Below, one piece after another: positions 8,371 to 17,205 of a DNA stretch of 35,546 bases. The position numbers were made by a program, and so were the translations under genes. The first letter of the stretch is position 1; the number at the start of each line of letters is the position of its first letter. Source of the stretch: Clostridiales bacterium (GTDB taxonomy: Bacteria > Bacillota > Clostridia > Lachnospirales > Lachnospiraceae); the NCBI GenBank assembly GCA_018369015.1, contig JAGZDD010000020.1:1-35546 (forward strand), read 5' to 3'. The notes below the pieces were generated by a model that saw only the letters and a list, made by a program, of their open reading frames with translations, was not told where the DNA came from and searched no databases.

Positions 8371-8401
8371 GCCTGGCTGATCAGCGAGTGATTAGCCAGG
8401 C
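8371..8401. repeat. 13-bp stem inverted repeat (hairpin)
   Basis: GCCTGGCTGATCA (8371-8383) and TGATTAGCCAGGC (8389-8401) form a 13-bp stem with one G.U pair and a 5-nt loop GCGAG. ACTGT (8363-8367) and ACAGT (8407-8411) extend the symmetry outwards. No U-tract follows, so this is more likely a palindromic intergenic repeat or mRNA stabiliser than a classical terminator. It is immediately followed by a copy of the TGAATAGTTRCGATTTA repeat. Confidence 0.65.
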
Positions 8402-8413
8402 TGTGAACAGTAA

Positions 8414-8430
8414 TGAATAGTTACGATTTA
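8414..8430 (-). repeat. Intergenic repeat, TAACTATTCAGCCATGC family (copy 2)
   Basis: TGAATAGTTACGATTTA matches 5083-5099 with one difference (TGAATAGTTGCGATTTA). Confidence 0.6.
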
Positions 8431-8444
8431 CGGGAGTGACATAG

Positions 8445-9116
8445 ATGATTGACAAAACGCCTTTGCTTAACGGTATGTCCGTAAAGGAACGGGCTAAATA
8501 TTATGATTCCCTGTCAGCACCTAAAACGCCGGAAGTAACGTCGATGAAAAAGCGTAAAAGCGGGTATGTAGGGATGCCGCTGGCAAAACAGTCACAGGAC
8601 CACAAAGCGCCTGCGCTGACGCGGCGGGGGAAAAGCTATACGTTCCAGGCTTCCGCCAAAACGGATAATTCTATGAAAAAGCGGGGCAGGAAATATCAGG
8701 CTTCTCCCAAGGACTTGTACCCCTATGCTGTGAACAGCCAATTTTCACTGAAAATAGGAGACTATATAATCAAATGCAGCCGTATTTCTAATCTTTCCAT
8801 GGCCAGTGAAATTGAGGAAGTGCCGGAGGGAGGCAACAGCCTTTACCCTAATATTTTTACCGGGGCGTCTAAAAAGGCGGATGTTCTTGTTATAGAGCGG
8901 GCATTCGTTGAGGACCGTGTCGCCGGGGCTTTTAAGCCTGGTGTCTATGTCGGAGAAAGCACGATCTCTGTTATGCGAAACGGCGAGGTATATAAAGAGC
9001 TGGGTTTTGATGAAGGCATGGTAACAAAATGCGAATTTTCTGATTTGGACGCTATGGGAAATGAAGTAATGATCCAGAAAATAGAAATTGCACACACAGG
9101 ATTGTATACGTGGTAG
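8445..9116 (+). CDS. Second tube-type protein with basic N-terminal extension (Afp5-like)
   Basis: 223-aa protein whose C-terminal part (about residues 96-223) has the tube fold pattern: YAVNSQFSLKIGDYIIKCSR, an SEIEEVPEGGN segment matching the tube's DVIEYREGD region, and the final MIQKIEIAHTGLY parallel to the main tube's IESIEVAHEG. Afp5-type second tube proteins are thought to start the tube at the baseplate. The first about 95 residues are unusual: strongly basic, low in hydrophobics, with two SMKKR segments. I infer a linker or DNA/RNA/cargo-contacting tail. Start ATG 8445 has CGGGAGTGA upstream. Confidence 0.85.
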   Translation: MIDKTPLLNGMSVKERAKYYDSLSAPKTPEVTSMKKRKSGYVGMPLAKQSQDHKAPALTRRGKSYTFQASAKTDNSMKKRGRKYQASPKDLYPYAVNSQFSLKIGDYIIKCSRISNLSMASEIEEVPEGGNSLYPNIFTGASKKADVLVIERAFVEDRVAGAFKPGVYVGESTISVMRNGEVYKELGFDEGMVTKCEFSDLDAMGNEVMIQKIEIAHTGLYTW

Positions 9117-9288
9117 CAGGTTTCTTACGGCGCGCCGGGGGCGGCTTGGCGGCGTGTGCGGTTCCATGATGGGGCATGTAGGGCTTCGTGACAGGAGCGG
9201 CTTTGCAGCGCGGGGATTTGTGCTGGGAGCGGCGGCTTGGCTTACATGTATGGCTTTGTTGTATGTGAAAACGAGGTAACAATTTAGC

Positions 9289-12200
9289 GTGGCTGAACTG
9301 TTACAAAACGAGGTGATTTTAGTGAAACAGGAGAGAATAGGGCTTTTGAGGCCGGATTTAAAATTACATAAAGATTTTCTTCCTGTGATTCGGAAAAATC
9401 ACAGCTTTCCCGGAAATATGCCGGTGTCAGCGTTAAGGCTTCTGGCCTTTGCCCAAAATATTCTGGATAAATACAGCGGACGTTTTTTTTATGACTTTGA
9501 TTTCAGTACCTTTGTATTTCTTGAACAGTTTTTACAGGAACGTTCCAATGAGAAGGAGCAGCTTCAGGAGCTTAAGGCGGCCAAAGCAGCGGCGCGGGTA
9601 TGGAATATTTTTGAACAGCACATGCATTTGGCCTCAGGCCCTGCAATCCGGGTAATGAATGAGCGCTATATTACTGTCCTGGAGCATTATTATTCGCCGG
9701 AAAACGCAAAAATGTTTGAAAATGGGGAACGGTATTTGAAAAAAACTCCGGTTTCCCGGCTATATATTACTTCCCCCTTATTTCAAAAAACAGTGAATCA
9801 TTTGCGGCTGGGAAACGACATTCCTCCGGCGCGTAAACGAATTGCCGCACATTTTTTCAGGCAAAGCCTTATATGGGAACGGCTGCAGGAGCTATTGCGG
9901 TCAGAGCAGACAGGTATTGGGTATAGCGCCGTGCTCCGAATGTTATCTAATGAAAGGTCAGGGAATATTCTGAATGGAACGCCCGACAGGGCTTTGGGGC
10001 AGACGCAAGGAAAAATTTCAGATATGGAGCCAGGGAAGCTTTCAAATGCGCTGGCTGGTACCATTTTCAATGGAGCGCCGGGCATGGAAAAAAAGGACGC
10101 TGAAAAGAAATTGCAGCAGGATTTTGAGCTGCATTTATTGGATCTACTTATTCAGCTTACGGATTCAGAAATTGACAGCGTACAAAGCTCGCAGGAATGG
10201 GTTAAGTATTATGAATATTTTGAGCAGATTACCGGGGTTTTGGGAAAAATTATCGGGGAAAAAGAGTATTTAAGTGAGATTTATAAAAAAGTAAATAGTG
10301 AATTTGACAAGCATAATTTTAAAAATTTTAAAGAGGAGAAATTATGCTTTCTTGGCGTGATTAAAACATTAGCCAATGATCAATATGAAAATATCAGGTT
10401 GGAAAACCTTATATATAGAATAGACAGCGCTACGGAAGAACAGTGGCGCCAGATTTGGACGGAGCTTTCTCAGGCGGGGCAGAGCGCCGGCCGGGTAAAG
10501 GAGCTGGCGGCTTATTTACAGGCCAAAGCAAAGCTTTGGAACGCGGATAAAGCTGACGGATCTGTGCCGGAACCGGGGAGCACGGCTGCGCCGCAGTTAG
10601 TGCCAGGAGCAGAGCTGCAAAAAGTCCAGCATAAGGCTGGCAGTCAGATTGCGGCAGCCGGGCGGGCGGCAGAAATTTCAGCAGACAAAGCCTTCTGGAA
10701 AATATTAGATACAATGGAGGAAAATAGCCTTAAAACATGGATTGAGGAATATCGCCGGATGATTTTGCGCCATGACCTGGTTGCAGACGTTACAGAAAAT
10801 TACGAACGTTTTGTTTCAGAGCATAAAGCATTGGATTTTTCAGAAAAAAAGAATGTATTACTCGAACGTCTGAGGATATGCCGTATGGAGCATTGGGAAT
10901 TGTTTCATAAACTTACGGATGAAACCTCGGCCGGGGCAATTTTAAATTCTGCACCTGCCCGGCTGTTTACTGCGGCGGGGGTGCTTCCAGAAGTTTCGGT
11001 AAAAACAGCAGAATTTGAAACATTGTCAGACCGGGTATTCAAAACCATAGAGCGCAGTGATGCCGATGTGTGGGAAACGCTTCATCGCCAGGTATTTCTT
11101 CAAGAGCGAAAAAACCGTCACTGGCGGACTTTTGAAGAACATAGGGAGAAGTCTGGCAGCAGCGGCAGACCCTTGATAAACCATGTGGATAAAGTTTTAG
11201 AGCTGTTGAAAACTTCGGTAAATTTGCGGATTAGTGTGGATGATTTGAGAAAGCTCCCTGCCAGTGTGCTATACAAGCATTTTGAAGAAAGCATAAGCGT
11301 TAAACAAAATGAAGTGGATGAATCCATCCGGAAAATCATTTCCTCCGGTAAGGAAAATTTGTATGAAACATTTTTTCATACACATCTATGGGATATGGCT
11401 CAAACTAACCGGATCGAGGAAACAATCAGGGAGTTGAATGAGGCTGCTCTATCTATGGAAGCTGCCGGAAACAGTCAGAGTTATTTGAAGGTTGTTACGG
11501 TGAAAGAGTTTCTTGAAAATGTTCAGGAGTCAGTCCGGGCTTTCACAGAGGTTGTCCGGGAAACACGAGGGCAAGCCGCGCAGATGGCGCATGGAGCAAT
11601 GACGCAGGTGCCGGACATGGTATATGGAGTAACAGGGCAGGCGCCGGCCATGGCACATGGAGCTACAACACAGGTGTCCGACGCGGCGCATGAAGCAACA
11701 GCACAGCCGCCGGACTTAAAGCATGAGACAACGGAAAACTACATGCGCGGAATTGTACAAAAGGATATTGCCTCTATTTTGGGAGGAGAATCAGTTGTTA
11801 TGGTTGCCCCAAAAACACAAGCGGCTGTCCGGCTGTGGCGAAATTGGTTTTTTGAACTGCATCAATGGCAGGAAAGGCGTGTTGCGCTGGCATTAGCCTA
11901 TGAAACATTTAATGATGAGTATGCCTCTAAAATGTCTGAATCTGTTTCTGCAATTGTGGAGGAAAGAAATTTTAGGGAAACAGAGTTTGAGAAAGAAAAA
12001 AATTATTTCCTGGAGCTTATCCAAAAGTACAGTGAGCCGTATAAAGCGGTGTGGAGTAATGAAGGTATGGAGCGTTTGCAGCTTTTCACCTTGCATACAC
12101 GACAGGGAAACCAGTTAATGGAATTATTTTCTCTGAACCGTTTAGTGCTTGAATCCAGGCTGCCGGAAATTTTTTCGGAGCGAGGGCAGGACGTAATACG

Positions 12201-14064
12201 GAAGTTAAATCAAGAGCAATGGAATGAGTTTGTACATACTTTATATGAACAGTACGGGAACAAGGATGAAATGATTGTGCAAAGGCAGCAGCTTGAGAAT
12301 ACATTTCAGATACTAGAGGCGGCCCGGGAGGTTTATGAAACAATTCTCCAAAGCCAAGTTGTTGATAGAAAGGCATTGCCAGAGGAATTGGATAAAGCGG
12401 AATTGCCGTCCGGTTCAATTTTGCAAACACTGCCTGATTTGATTTTGCAGGACTCGGAGGTATTGACGGAAAAGACATACCGAATTTTTTCAGACACGGT
12501 GAGAGATTATGTGAAAACTCATTCAGACCTGAAAAAAGTGGTGGAATCTACAGAATCAGAGCTTGTTTACAGGAATATGGCGGAGATTTTTTCAGAGCAG
12601 GGGATTCAGGCTTTTGAAAGCGCAGCGTTCCAGGGCCAGAAGGAATTTTTCGACAGATTTATGGAGGTTCACCAGAAGGTAGAAAGGCTTGAATCTTTTT
12701 CTGGAAATGAACCTGAAAGTAAATACGGGAAGGCAATCCGCCATATTTATACGACTTTTGCCGAAGCCGTCAGCCGGGAAGGAAAAATGCCCGGGGAACC
12801 TCTGGCAGAAGAAGAACGTAAGCTTGCCGGGGAGCGCATTGCAGGAAAAGAACCAGGTATTTGGGCGGAGCCTATTGCAGCAAAAACACCCGGCGCCCGG
12901 ACAGAACATATTGTAGCGAAAACTCCCGGTGTTACGGTGAAACATATTATAACGGAAGCTCCCGGCGCTGAGACAACACATTTTGTATGGGAAAATTCCC
13001 GGGTTGCACCAGAACGTATTTATAAAATTTTTTCGGACACAGTGAGAGATTATATGAGAACTCATTCAGAGCTGAAAAAAGAATTGGAATCTAAAGAACC
13101 AGCACCTCTTTTCCGAAATATAGTGAATATTTTTGCAGAACAGTCTTTTGGAAGGCCTGAAAGCGGTAATTTGGGGAAATGGCAGGAGTCTTTTAAGTCT
13201 TTGACAGAGCTTCACCATACGATGGAGCATATATATTTACCGGAAAATATGCGTGATAAAAATTCCTTTGCGGCTGTGGACGTAATTCCTTCTTTGGAGG
13301 TGAAAAACCTGGAAACATTGCGCGGCACTCCGGTATATGATGTTTTGGAGCCGGACAGCGCGCGTGGTTTTGACATAGCGGACCCTATGGCTCCGCAAAC
13401 GTACAGGGTTTTGGAGCCAGACGGCGCGCGTAGTTTGAGTCCTTTTGCACCGATTATGCCGCCACTGTTTAGAAGAACAGCCCAGGAGGGCGAAACGGCA
13501 GCTATGGAAGATATTCAAAACAGTGCCGCGGAGATTTACACGAACAGCAGAGCGGCGGCAGAGGCTTACGCGAACGCCAGTCCTGCGGCCACAGTTCCGG
13601 CCGTTAGCAAAGTTTTTGCTGAGAATAATATCGGAACAAACGCAGAGGTTTATGTAAACAGCGGCACAGCGGCTGGGCGCTATACGGCCGCAGCCCGCTA
13701 TGCGGCAGCGGGGCCTCTTACAGCCGCAGCCCGCTATACGGCAGTACATACCGAACCTTATACAAGTGCTGGCGGCGGGAACGCCATAAGCGCTGGCGGC
13801 GGAGCTGCCGGGGGAACTGCCGGGGTGACTCACAGGCAGGCGGGCGGCCATGAGGAAATATTTTCCCGGTTGGAGAGCATTATTAAAGAGCAGAGAAGCC
13901 AGGTGGAGAAGCTTGAAAAAGAACAGAAGGAATTGAAATCTCTTATAACGGTGCAGCGGGAGCGGCTAAACCAAAAGCCGGGAGAAGAAGCCAGGGCCTT
14001 TGATCAGTTTATGGGCCAGCTTCAAAATGAGCTGCGTTTAGAGCGTCTGAGGCGCGGGCTTTAG
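9289..14064 (+). CDS. Very large helical repeat-rich protein, putative tape measure
   Basis: 1591 aa from GTG 9289; GTG 9322 (GAGGTGA 5 nt upstream, 1580 aa) is equally possible. I recognise no named family. It is mainly predicted helix, with no convincing membrane segment, P-loop or enzyme motif. Low-complexity repeat blocks separate helical parts: four 11-residue units (about 766-809), five 12-residue units (about 1182-1241), two 22-residue units around VLEPD(S/G)AR, and an Ala/Gly/Tyr-rich stretch. A segment of about 70 residues beginning IFSDTVRDY occurs twice, 182 residues apart. The C-terminus (about 1521-1591) is coiled coil. The position between second tube and LysM adaptor and the coiled-coil nature suggest the length-determining tape measure (Afp14 role), which would otherwise be missing. 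Confidence 0.85.
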   Translation: MAELLQNEVILVKQERIGLLRPDLKLHKDFLPVIRKNHSFPGNMPVSALRLLAFAQNILDKYSGRFFYDFDFSTFVFLEQFLQERSNEKEQLQELKAAKAAARVWNIFEQHMHLASGPAIRVMNERYITVLEHYYSPENAKMFENGERYLKKTPVSRLYITSPLFQKTVNHLRLGNDIPPARKRIAAHFFRQSLIWERLQELLRSEQTGIGYSAVLRMLSNERSGNILNGTPDRALGQTQGKISDMEPGKLSNALAGTIFNGAPGMEKKDAEKKLQQDFELHLLDLLIQLTDSEIDSVQSSQEWVKYYEYFEQITGVLGKIIGEKEYLSEIYKKVNSEFDKHNFKNFKEEKLCFLGVIKTLANDQYENIRLENLIYRIDSATEEQWRQIWTELSQAGQSAGRVKELAAYLQAKAKLWNADKADGSVPEPGSTAAPQLVPGAELQKVQHKAGSQIAAAGRAAEISADKAFWKILDTMEENSLKTWIEEYRRMILRHDLVADVTENYERFVSEHKALDFSEKKNVLLERLRICRMEHWELFHKLTDETSAGAILNSAPARLFTAAGVLPEVSVKTAEFETLSDRVFKTIERSDADVWETLHRQVFLQERKNRHWRTFEEHREKSGSSGRPLINHVDKVLELLKTSVNLRISVDDLRKLPASVLYKHFEESISVKQNEVDESIRKIISSGKENLYETFFHTHLWDMAQTNRIEETIRELNEAALSMEAAGNSQSYLKVVTVKEFLENVQESVRAFTEVVRETRGQAAQMAHGAMTQVPDMVYGVTGQAPAMAHGATTQVSDAAHEATAQPPDLKHETTENYMRGIVQKDIASILGGESVVMVAPKTQAAVRLWRNWFFELHQWQERRVALALAYETFNDEYASKMSESVSAIVEERNFRETEFEKEKNYFLELIQKYSEPYKAVWSNEGMERLQLFTLHTRQGNQLMELFSLNRLVLESRLPEIFSERGQDVIRKLNQEQWNEFVHTLYEQYGNKDEMIVQRQQLENTFQILEAAREVYETILQSQVVDRKALPEELDKAELPSGSILQTLPDLILQDSEVLTEKTYRIFSDTVRDYVKTHSDLKKVVESTESELVYRNMAEIFSEQGIQAFESAAFQGQKEFFDRFMEVHQKVERLESFSGNEPESKYGKAIRHIYTTFAEAVSREGKMPGEPLAEEERKLAGERIAGKEPGIWAEPIAAKTPGARTEHIVAKTPGVTVKHIITEAPGAETTHFVWENSRVAPERIYKIFSDTVRDYMRTHSELKKELESKEPAPLFRNIVNIFAEQSFGRPESGNLGKWQESFKSLTELHHTMEHIYLPENMRDKNSFAAVDVIPSLEVKNLETLRGTPVYDVLEPDSARGFDIADPMAPQTYRVLEPDGARSLSPFAPIMPPLFRRTAQEGETAAMEDIQNSAAEIYTNSRAAAEAYANASPAATVPAVSKVFAENNIGTNAEVYVNSGTAAGRYTAAARYAAAGPLTAAARYTAVHTEPYTSAGGGNAISAGGGAAGGTAGVTHRQAGGHEEIFSRLESIIKEQRSQVEKLEKEQKELKSLITVQRERLNQKPGEEARAFDQFMGQLQNELRLERLRRGL
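11584..11715 (+). repeat. 33-bp in-frame tandem repeat, 4 copies
   Basis: Four successive 33-nt units begin at 11584, 11617, 11650 and 11683, encoding MAHGAMTQVPD, MVYGVTGQAPA, MAHGATTQVSD and AAHEATAQPPD within the 1591-aa protein. Confidence 0.9.
12484..13158 (+). repeat. Duplicated ~70-residue module, 546-bp apart
   Basis: IFSDTVRDYVKTHSDLKK (nucleotide 12484) recurs as IFSDTVRDYMRTHSELKK (13030). Similarity continues through VYRNMAEIFSEQ / LFRNIVNIFAEQ and beyond. The spacing is 546 nt (182 codons), with the 12-residue repeats lying between the two copies. Confidence 0.85.
12832..13011 (+). repeat. 36-bp in-frame degenerate tandem repeat, about 5 copies
   Basis: Twelve-residue units beginning at 12832, 12868, 12904, 12940 and 12976 read ERIAGKEPGIWA, EPIAAKTPGART, EHIVAKTPGVTV, KHIITEAPGAET and THFVWENSRVAP. 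They form a flexible linker between the two IFSDTVRDY modules. Confidence 0.85.
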
Positions 14065-14079
14065 GAAGGAGGAAGAAGC

Positions 14080-14760
14080 ATGTCATCATTAGAAAAGGCA
14101 GTTTTTGAGGTTTACGAAAATGCGGAGTCATCCTCGCCGAAAGAAACGATTTCTGTATTATTTAATCCTTCGGAGTATAGTATCAGCGGGGGCGCTGAAT
14201 ATGAGAGCTATAAAAATAAAGCAGGTACTTCAAATTCGGATAAAAGCGATAAGAAAAATTATACCGGAGCAAAAAAGCAGGTATTAAACCTTGAGTTATT
14301 TTTTGATACATCGGCACGGCAAATGCTTGGAGGAACAACAAAGGACGCCTCGGATGTTTCCAAGCTGACGTCCAAATTTATGGCAATGACCCGGTGTATT
14401 GGAGAGAGCCATATGCCTCCGGTCGTATGCTTCAAATGGGGGTCTATCCATTTTTGGGGCCATATCGATGATATAAAGACAACATATACGATGTTTACAA
14501 GCGGCGGGAAGCCTTACCGGGCGAAAATGTCGCTGACAATGACGGAGGCTGCCAGAGCTTCGGAAAAATATATGGAGCCTTTTGAATCGCCGGACCGGAC
14601 CAAAGCCCGCACTGTGACGGAGGCAGTGAGTGTTTTCAATATAGCCCAGGCAGAATACAAAAACCCGGATATGTGGCGGGTTATTTGCCAGGCAAATAAT
14701 ATTGCAGATCCAATGCATATTCCGGCAGGAACAGTGCTGAAGGTTCCGGCGTTGGATTAG
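14080..14760 (+). CDS. LysM-domain tube-baseplate adaptor (Afp7/gp53-like)
   Basis: 226-aa protein of the CIS tube adaptor family. Residues about 1-165 carry the tube-adaptor pattern (ISVLFNPSEYSISGGAEYES, LNLELFFDT, then PPVVCFKWGSIHFWGHIDD and AKMSLTMTEA). The C-terminus has a short LysM-like motif (WRVICQANNIADPMHIPAGT, ending LKVPALD). In Afp/PVC such proteins bridge the inner tube and the hub. ATG 14080 follows AAGGAGGAAGAAG. The conserved order adaptor, hub, spike supports the call. Confidence 0.92.
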   Translation: MSSLEKAVFEVYENAESSSPKETISVLFNPSEYSISGGAEYESYKNKAGTSNSDKSDKKNYTGAKKQVLNLELFFDTSARQMLGGTTKDASDVSKLTSKFMAMTRCIGESHMPPVVCFKWGSIHFWGHIDDIKTTYTMFTSGGKPYRAKMSLTMTEAARASEKYMEPFESPDRTKARTVTEAVSVFNIAQAEYKNPDMWRVICQANNIADPMHIPAGTVLKVPALD

Positions 14761-14805
14761 AGCAGCACCTTAAAAGCAGGTAAAAGTTCAGCTATGTAAA
14801 ATTGT

Positions 14806-14823
14806 GTAACTATTCAGCCATGC
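14806..14823 (+). repeat. Intergenic repeat, TAACTATTCAGCCATGC family (copy 3)
   Basis: GTAACTATTCAGCCATGC lies in the 135-bp gap after the LysM gene. A partial echo, GTTCAGCTATGTA, occurs at about 14786. The rest of the gap holds no gene and ends with the GAGGAGG ribosome site of the next gene. Confidence 0.6.
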
Positions 14824-14895
14824 AATCTCGGCTTTACGCAGCTAACCGCCGCATACTAAAATCCTGCACTTGAAATTTAAGAGGAGGTGGTTCCC

Positions 14896-15975
14896 ATGGC
14901 GGATCTTATGTCGGATACATATGAGTATAGCAGCCTGGCAAATAAATACGGCAATTTTTATTTGCCGGCAGTGAAAATTTATATTAATGGCACAGACATT
15001 CTTGCGGCCCAGAAGTTGTTTTTAGAAGAAATTTCTGTTGTTCTGTCGCTGGACTCTGCCGGAAGCGCCCAGTTTAAAATCGGAAATATTTACGACCCGC
15101 CGAGCCGGAGCTTTAAAAGCGGCATTGCCGATAAGTTTAAACCGGGAACCATTGTTGAAATTGCCCTTGGCTATTATTCGTCGACAACAAAAATTATGAA
15201 GGGCTTTGTATATATGCTGGGCGCTGAATTTGGGAACAAAAACCTCCTTGTGGTGACGGTGATGGATGTACGCAAGCTGATGATGATTGGCGGCAGCCGC
15301 CATGTCTTACATAATGTGAAAAACTATTCCGATATTTTCAAAACCATCATGTCTGCGTATTCAAGGCTTTGTACGCCTAAAGTATCTGCGACCAACGATA
15401 AGCTTGAGGCCCCGGTTTCCCAGACGGGAACAGATTACGATTTTATTATGGATGAGCTGGTCAAAAAAGGAAAGAGCGACCGGGAATTTTTTGTGCTTGG
15501 GGAAAACGCCTATTTCCGGGAGCGGCCTAAAAGCGCGCCTGCGGTACTAAAGGCTGAATTTGGCCGGGAGCTTTTAGAGCTTGAGATGGATTACAGCTAT
15601 TTAGATATGGAAATTCAGGTGATGGGCTATAACAGCTATGAGCAGGCGTCCTACATTGGGAAAAGCAAGGTAAAGTCCGGGGAGCCCCAGGCCTCGCTTT
15701 TGACGCCGACGCCTGTTTTTGTATATTCAGACCCGGACGCGGATAACCAGGAAAAAGCAGCACGCAGAGCCGGGGCGATCGCCGATCTGGCGGACAGGCA
15801 GTCAAAAAACGGAAAGCTTACGATGATTGGCTTGCCGGAAATTGTTCCGGGACGTTATGTGGAAGTTGTAAAGCTGGAAAAAATGGTAAACAGGAAATAT
15901 TACATTACCGAGGTACGTCACAGAATCGGCGATACTTTTTTTGTAACAGAATGTGATATAGGAGGCTTTGCATAA
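14896..15975 (+). CDS. Baseplate hub protein (gp27/late control D-like, Afp8 N-part)
   Basis: 359-aa hub protein that would form the trimeric base carrying the spike. The fold pattern of the late control D/gp27 family is visible: N-terminal LPAVKIYINGTDI, a barrel segment with FKPGTIVEIALGYYSSTTKI and GFVYMLGAEF, then SDREFFVLGENAYFRERPK and the C-terminal PGRYVEVVKLEKMVNRKYYI with TEVRHRIGDTFFVTEC. ATG 14896 is chosen over GTG 14887 because GAGGAGG lies 8 nt upstream of it. Hub and spike are separate genes here, as in many eCIS, rather than one VgrG-like fusion. The stop overlaps the next ATG. Confidence 0.93.
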   Translation: MADLMSDTYEYSSLANKYGNFYLPAVKIYINGTDILAAQKLFLEEISVVLSLDSAGSAQFKIGNIYDPPSRSFKSGIADKFKPGTIVEIALGYYSSTTKIMKGFVYMLGAEFGNKNLLVVTVMDVRKLMMIGGSRHVLHNVKNYSDIFKTIMSAYSRLCTPKVSATNDKLEAPVSQTGTDYDFIMDELVKKGKSDREFFVLGENAYFRERPKSAPAVLKAEFGRELLELEMDYSYLDMEIQVMGYNSYEQASYIGKSKVKSGEPQASLLTPTPVFVYSDPDADNQEKAARRAGAIADLADRQSKNGKLTMIGLPEIVPGRYVEVVKLEKMVNRKYYITEVRHRIGDTFFVTECDIGGFA

Positions 15976-16754
15976 TGGGATTTTACAGCAGTATCATTGA
16001 TACAGGTACAAAACCGCCGGACTCAGAGATGGTATACAGTGTTGTCACAGGCATTGTCCGGGAAAACTGGGATAAGGAACATCCGGGAATGGTCAAGGTG
16101 GAATACTTCCTTGGAGAAAAAGGGAAAAATGTGACAGGCTGGGTTCCTGTAGCCGTTCCCTACGCCGGCGCGGGCTATGGCTTTTATGCGCTGCCCGAGG
16201 TTTCTGATACTGTAGTCATTGCATTTGACCGCGGAGACCGGAACTGTCCTATTGTGATTGGCTCTTTATGGAACAAGGTGAATACGCTTCCGCCGGAAAC
16301 TGCGGCGGAACAAAATAATATTAAACGTTTCCGTACAAAGGACGGCTGCGAGATCATGGCCGATGGTACGGAAAATAAATCAAAATTGGAAATTTCGACG
16401 CCGAAAAAGCTTCGGATTATCCTAGAGGATGAAACGGAAAAAATTACGGTGTCTGATGATAAAGGAAAGAACAGTATACTTCTGGATTGCAAGAACGGCG
16501 TTCTTACAATCAGCGGTGAAAAAAAGATTGAGCTTAAGGCTAATGGAAAGATAATGCTCTCCCTGGATGGAAATGCCGGGGCATTAAAGCTTGACGGCAA
16601 TAAGATTGATATTAACGGAAGCCAGGCGATAAATGTTAAAGGCGGCAATACTCAGATTACGGGAACAATGCTTACAGCTAAAGGAGACAGCTCGGCTAAG
16701 GTTGAGAGCAGCGGCGTTTTACAGGTGAAAGGCGCTATGGTTAAGATTAACTGA
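15975..16754 (+). CDS. Baseplate spike protein (gp5/VgrG OB-fold, baseplate V-like)
   Basis: 259-aa spike protein. The N-terminal OB-fold of the phage baseplate assembly protein V/gp5 family is seen in VYSVVTGIVRENWDKEHPGM, VKVEYF, VPVAVPYAGAGYGFYALPEV and the hallmark VVIAFDRGDRNCPIVIGSLW. From about residue 145 the sequence becomes a run of short alternating strands (KKIELKANGKIMLSLDG, LKLDGNKIDINGS, QAINVKGGNTQITG), as expected for the triple-stranded beta-helix needle. ATG 15975 overlaps the hub stop by 1 nt (TAATG), indicating coupled translation. No effector domain is fused to the C-terminus. Confidence 0.95.
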   Translation: MGFYSSIIDTGTKPPDSEMVYSVVTGIVRENWDKEHPGMVKVEYFLGEKGKNVTGWVPVAVPYAGAGYGFYALPEVSDTVVIAFDRGDRNCPIVIGSLWNKVNTLPPETAAEQNNIKRFRTKDGCEIMADGTENKSKLEISTPKKLRIILEDETEKITVSDDKGKNSILLDCKNGVLTISGEKKIELKANGKIMLSLDGNAGALKLDGNKIDINGSQAINVKGGNTQITGTMLTAKGDSSAKVESSGVLQVKGAMVKIN

Positions 16755-16768
16755 CGAGGAGGAATTTT

Positions 16769-17200
16769 ATGAGTTTTTCTGATCAACCGGAAAGCTTTCT
16801 TGGCCAGGGGTTCCGGTTCCCGGTTCAGGTAGACGAAGCTACGGGCCGTTTTAAAATGTCCTCCTATGAGGACGACATTAAGGAAGCGATTTACATTATA
16901 TTAAACACGCGGGTCGGGGAGCGGCCCATGCGGCCGGGCTTTGGGTGCCGGATTTATGACTATTTATTTGAATCCATGTCCTATACCGTGATTTCTTCCA
17001 TGGCCGAAGCCGTCCGGGAGGCTTTGCTTATGTGGGAGCCAAGAATTGATGATATACAGGTAGATATTGATACTAAAAGACTTTCAGAAGGGATTGCTGA
17101 TATACATATTCAATATATCGTGCGCCGGACAAATAATCCGTACAACCTTGTATATCCATTTTATTTGAGTGAAGGGCTGGGAACCGGAGAAGGGCGGTGA
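16769..17200 (+). CDS. Baseplate wedge protein (gp25-like, Afp9)
   Basis: 143-aa gp25/GPW-type wedge subunit that connects the baseplate to the first sheath ring. The family pattern is clear: AIYIILNTRVGERPMRPGFG, CRIYDYLFE, and the conserved EPR motif at residues 90-92 (LMWEPRIDDIQVDI), then IQYIVRRTNNPYNLVYPF. ATG 16769 follows GAGGAGGAATTTT. Its stop overlaps the possible GTG start of the next gene. Confidence 0.95.
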   Translation: MSFSDQPESFLGQGFRFPVQVDEATGRFKMSSYEDDIKEAIYIILNTRVGERPMRPGFGCRIYDYLFESMSYTVISSMAEAVREALLMWEPRIDDIQVDIDTKRLSEGIADIHIQYIVRRTNNPYNLVYPFYLSEGLGTGEGR

Positions 17201-17205
17201 TACTT

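Noticed and set aside
8371..8401. Rho-independent terminator before the second tube gene
   Set aside because: The stem is strong, but it is followed by TGTGAACAG rather than a T-run, and the downstream gene has no obvious separate promoter.
9088..9279. Possible small membrane peptide in the gap before the 1591-aa gene (FVLGAAAWLTCMALLYVK)
   Set aside because: Its start lies inside the second tube gene, the internal ATGs near 9167 lack a ribosome site, and the sequence is short and GC-repeat-like; chance is more likely.
15975..16754. Effector domain fused to the spike
   Set aside because: The C-terminus is only short alternating strands typical of the needle; no extra domain remains.
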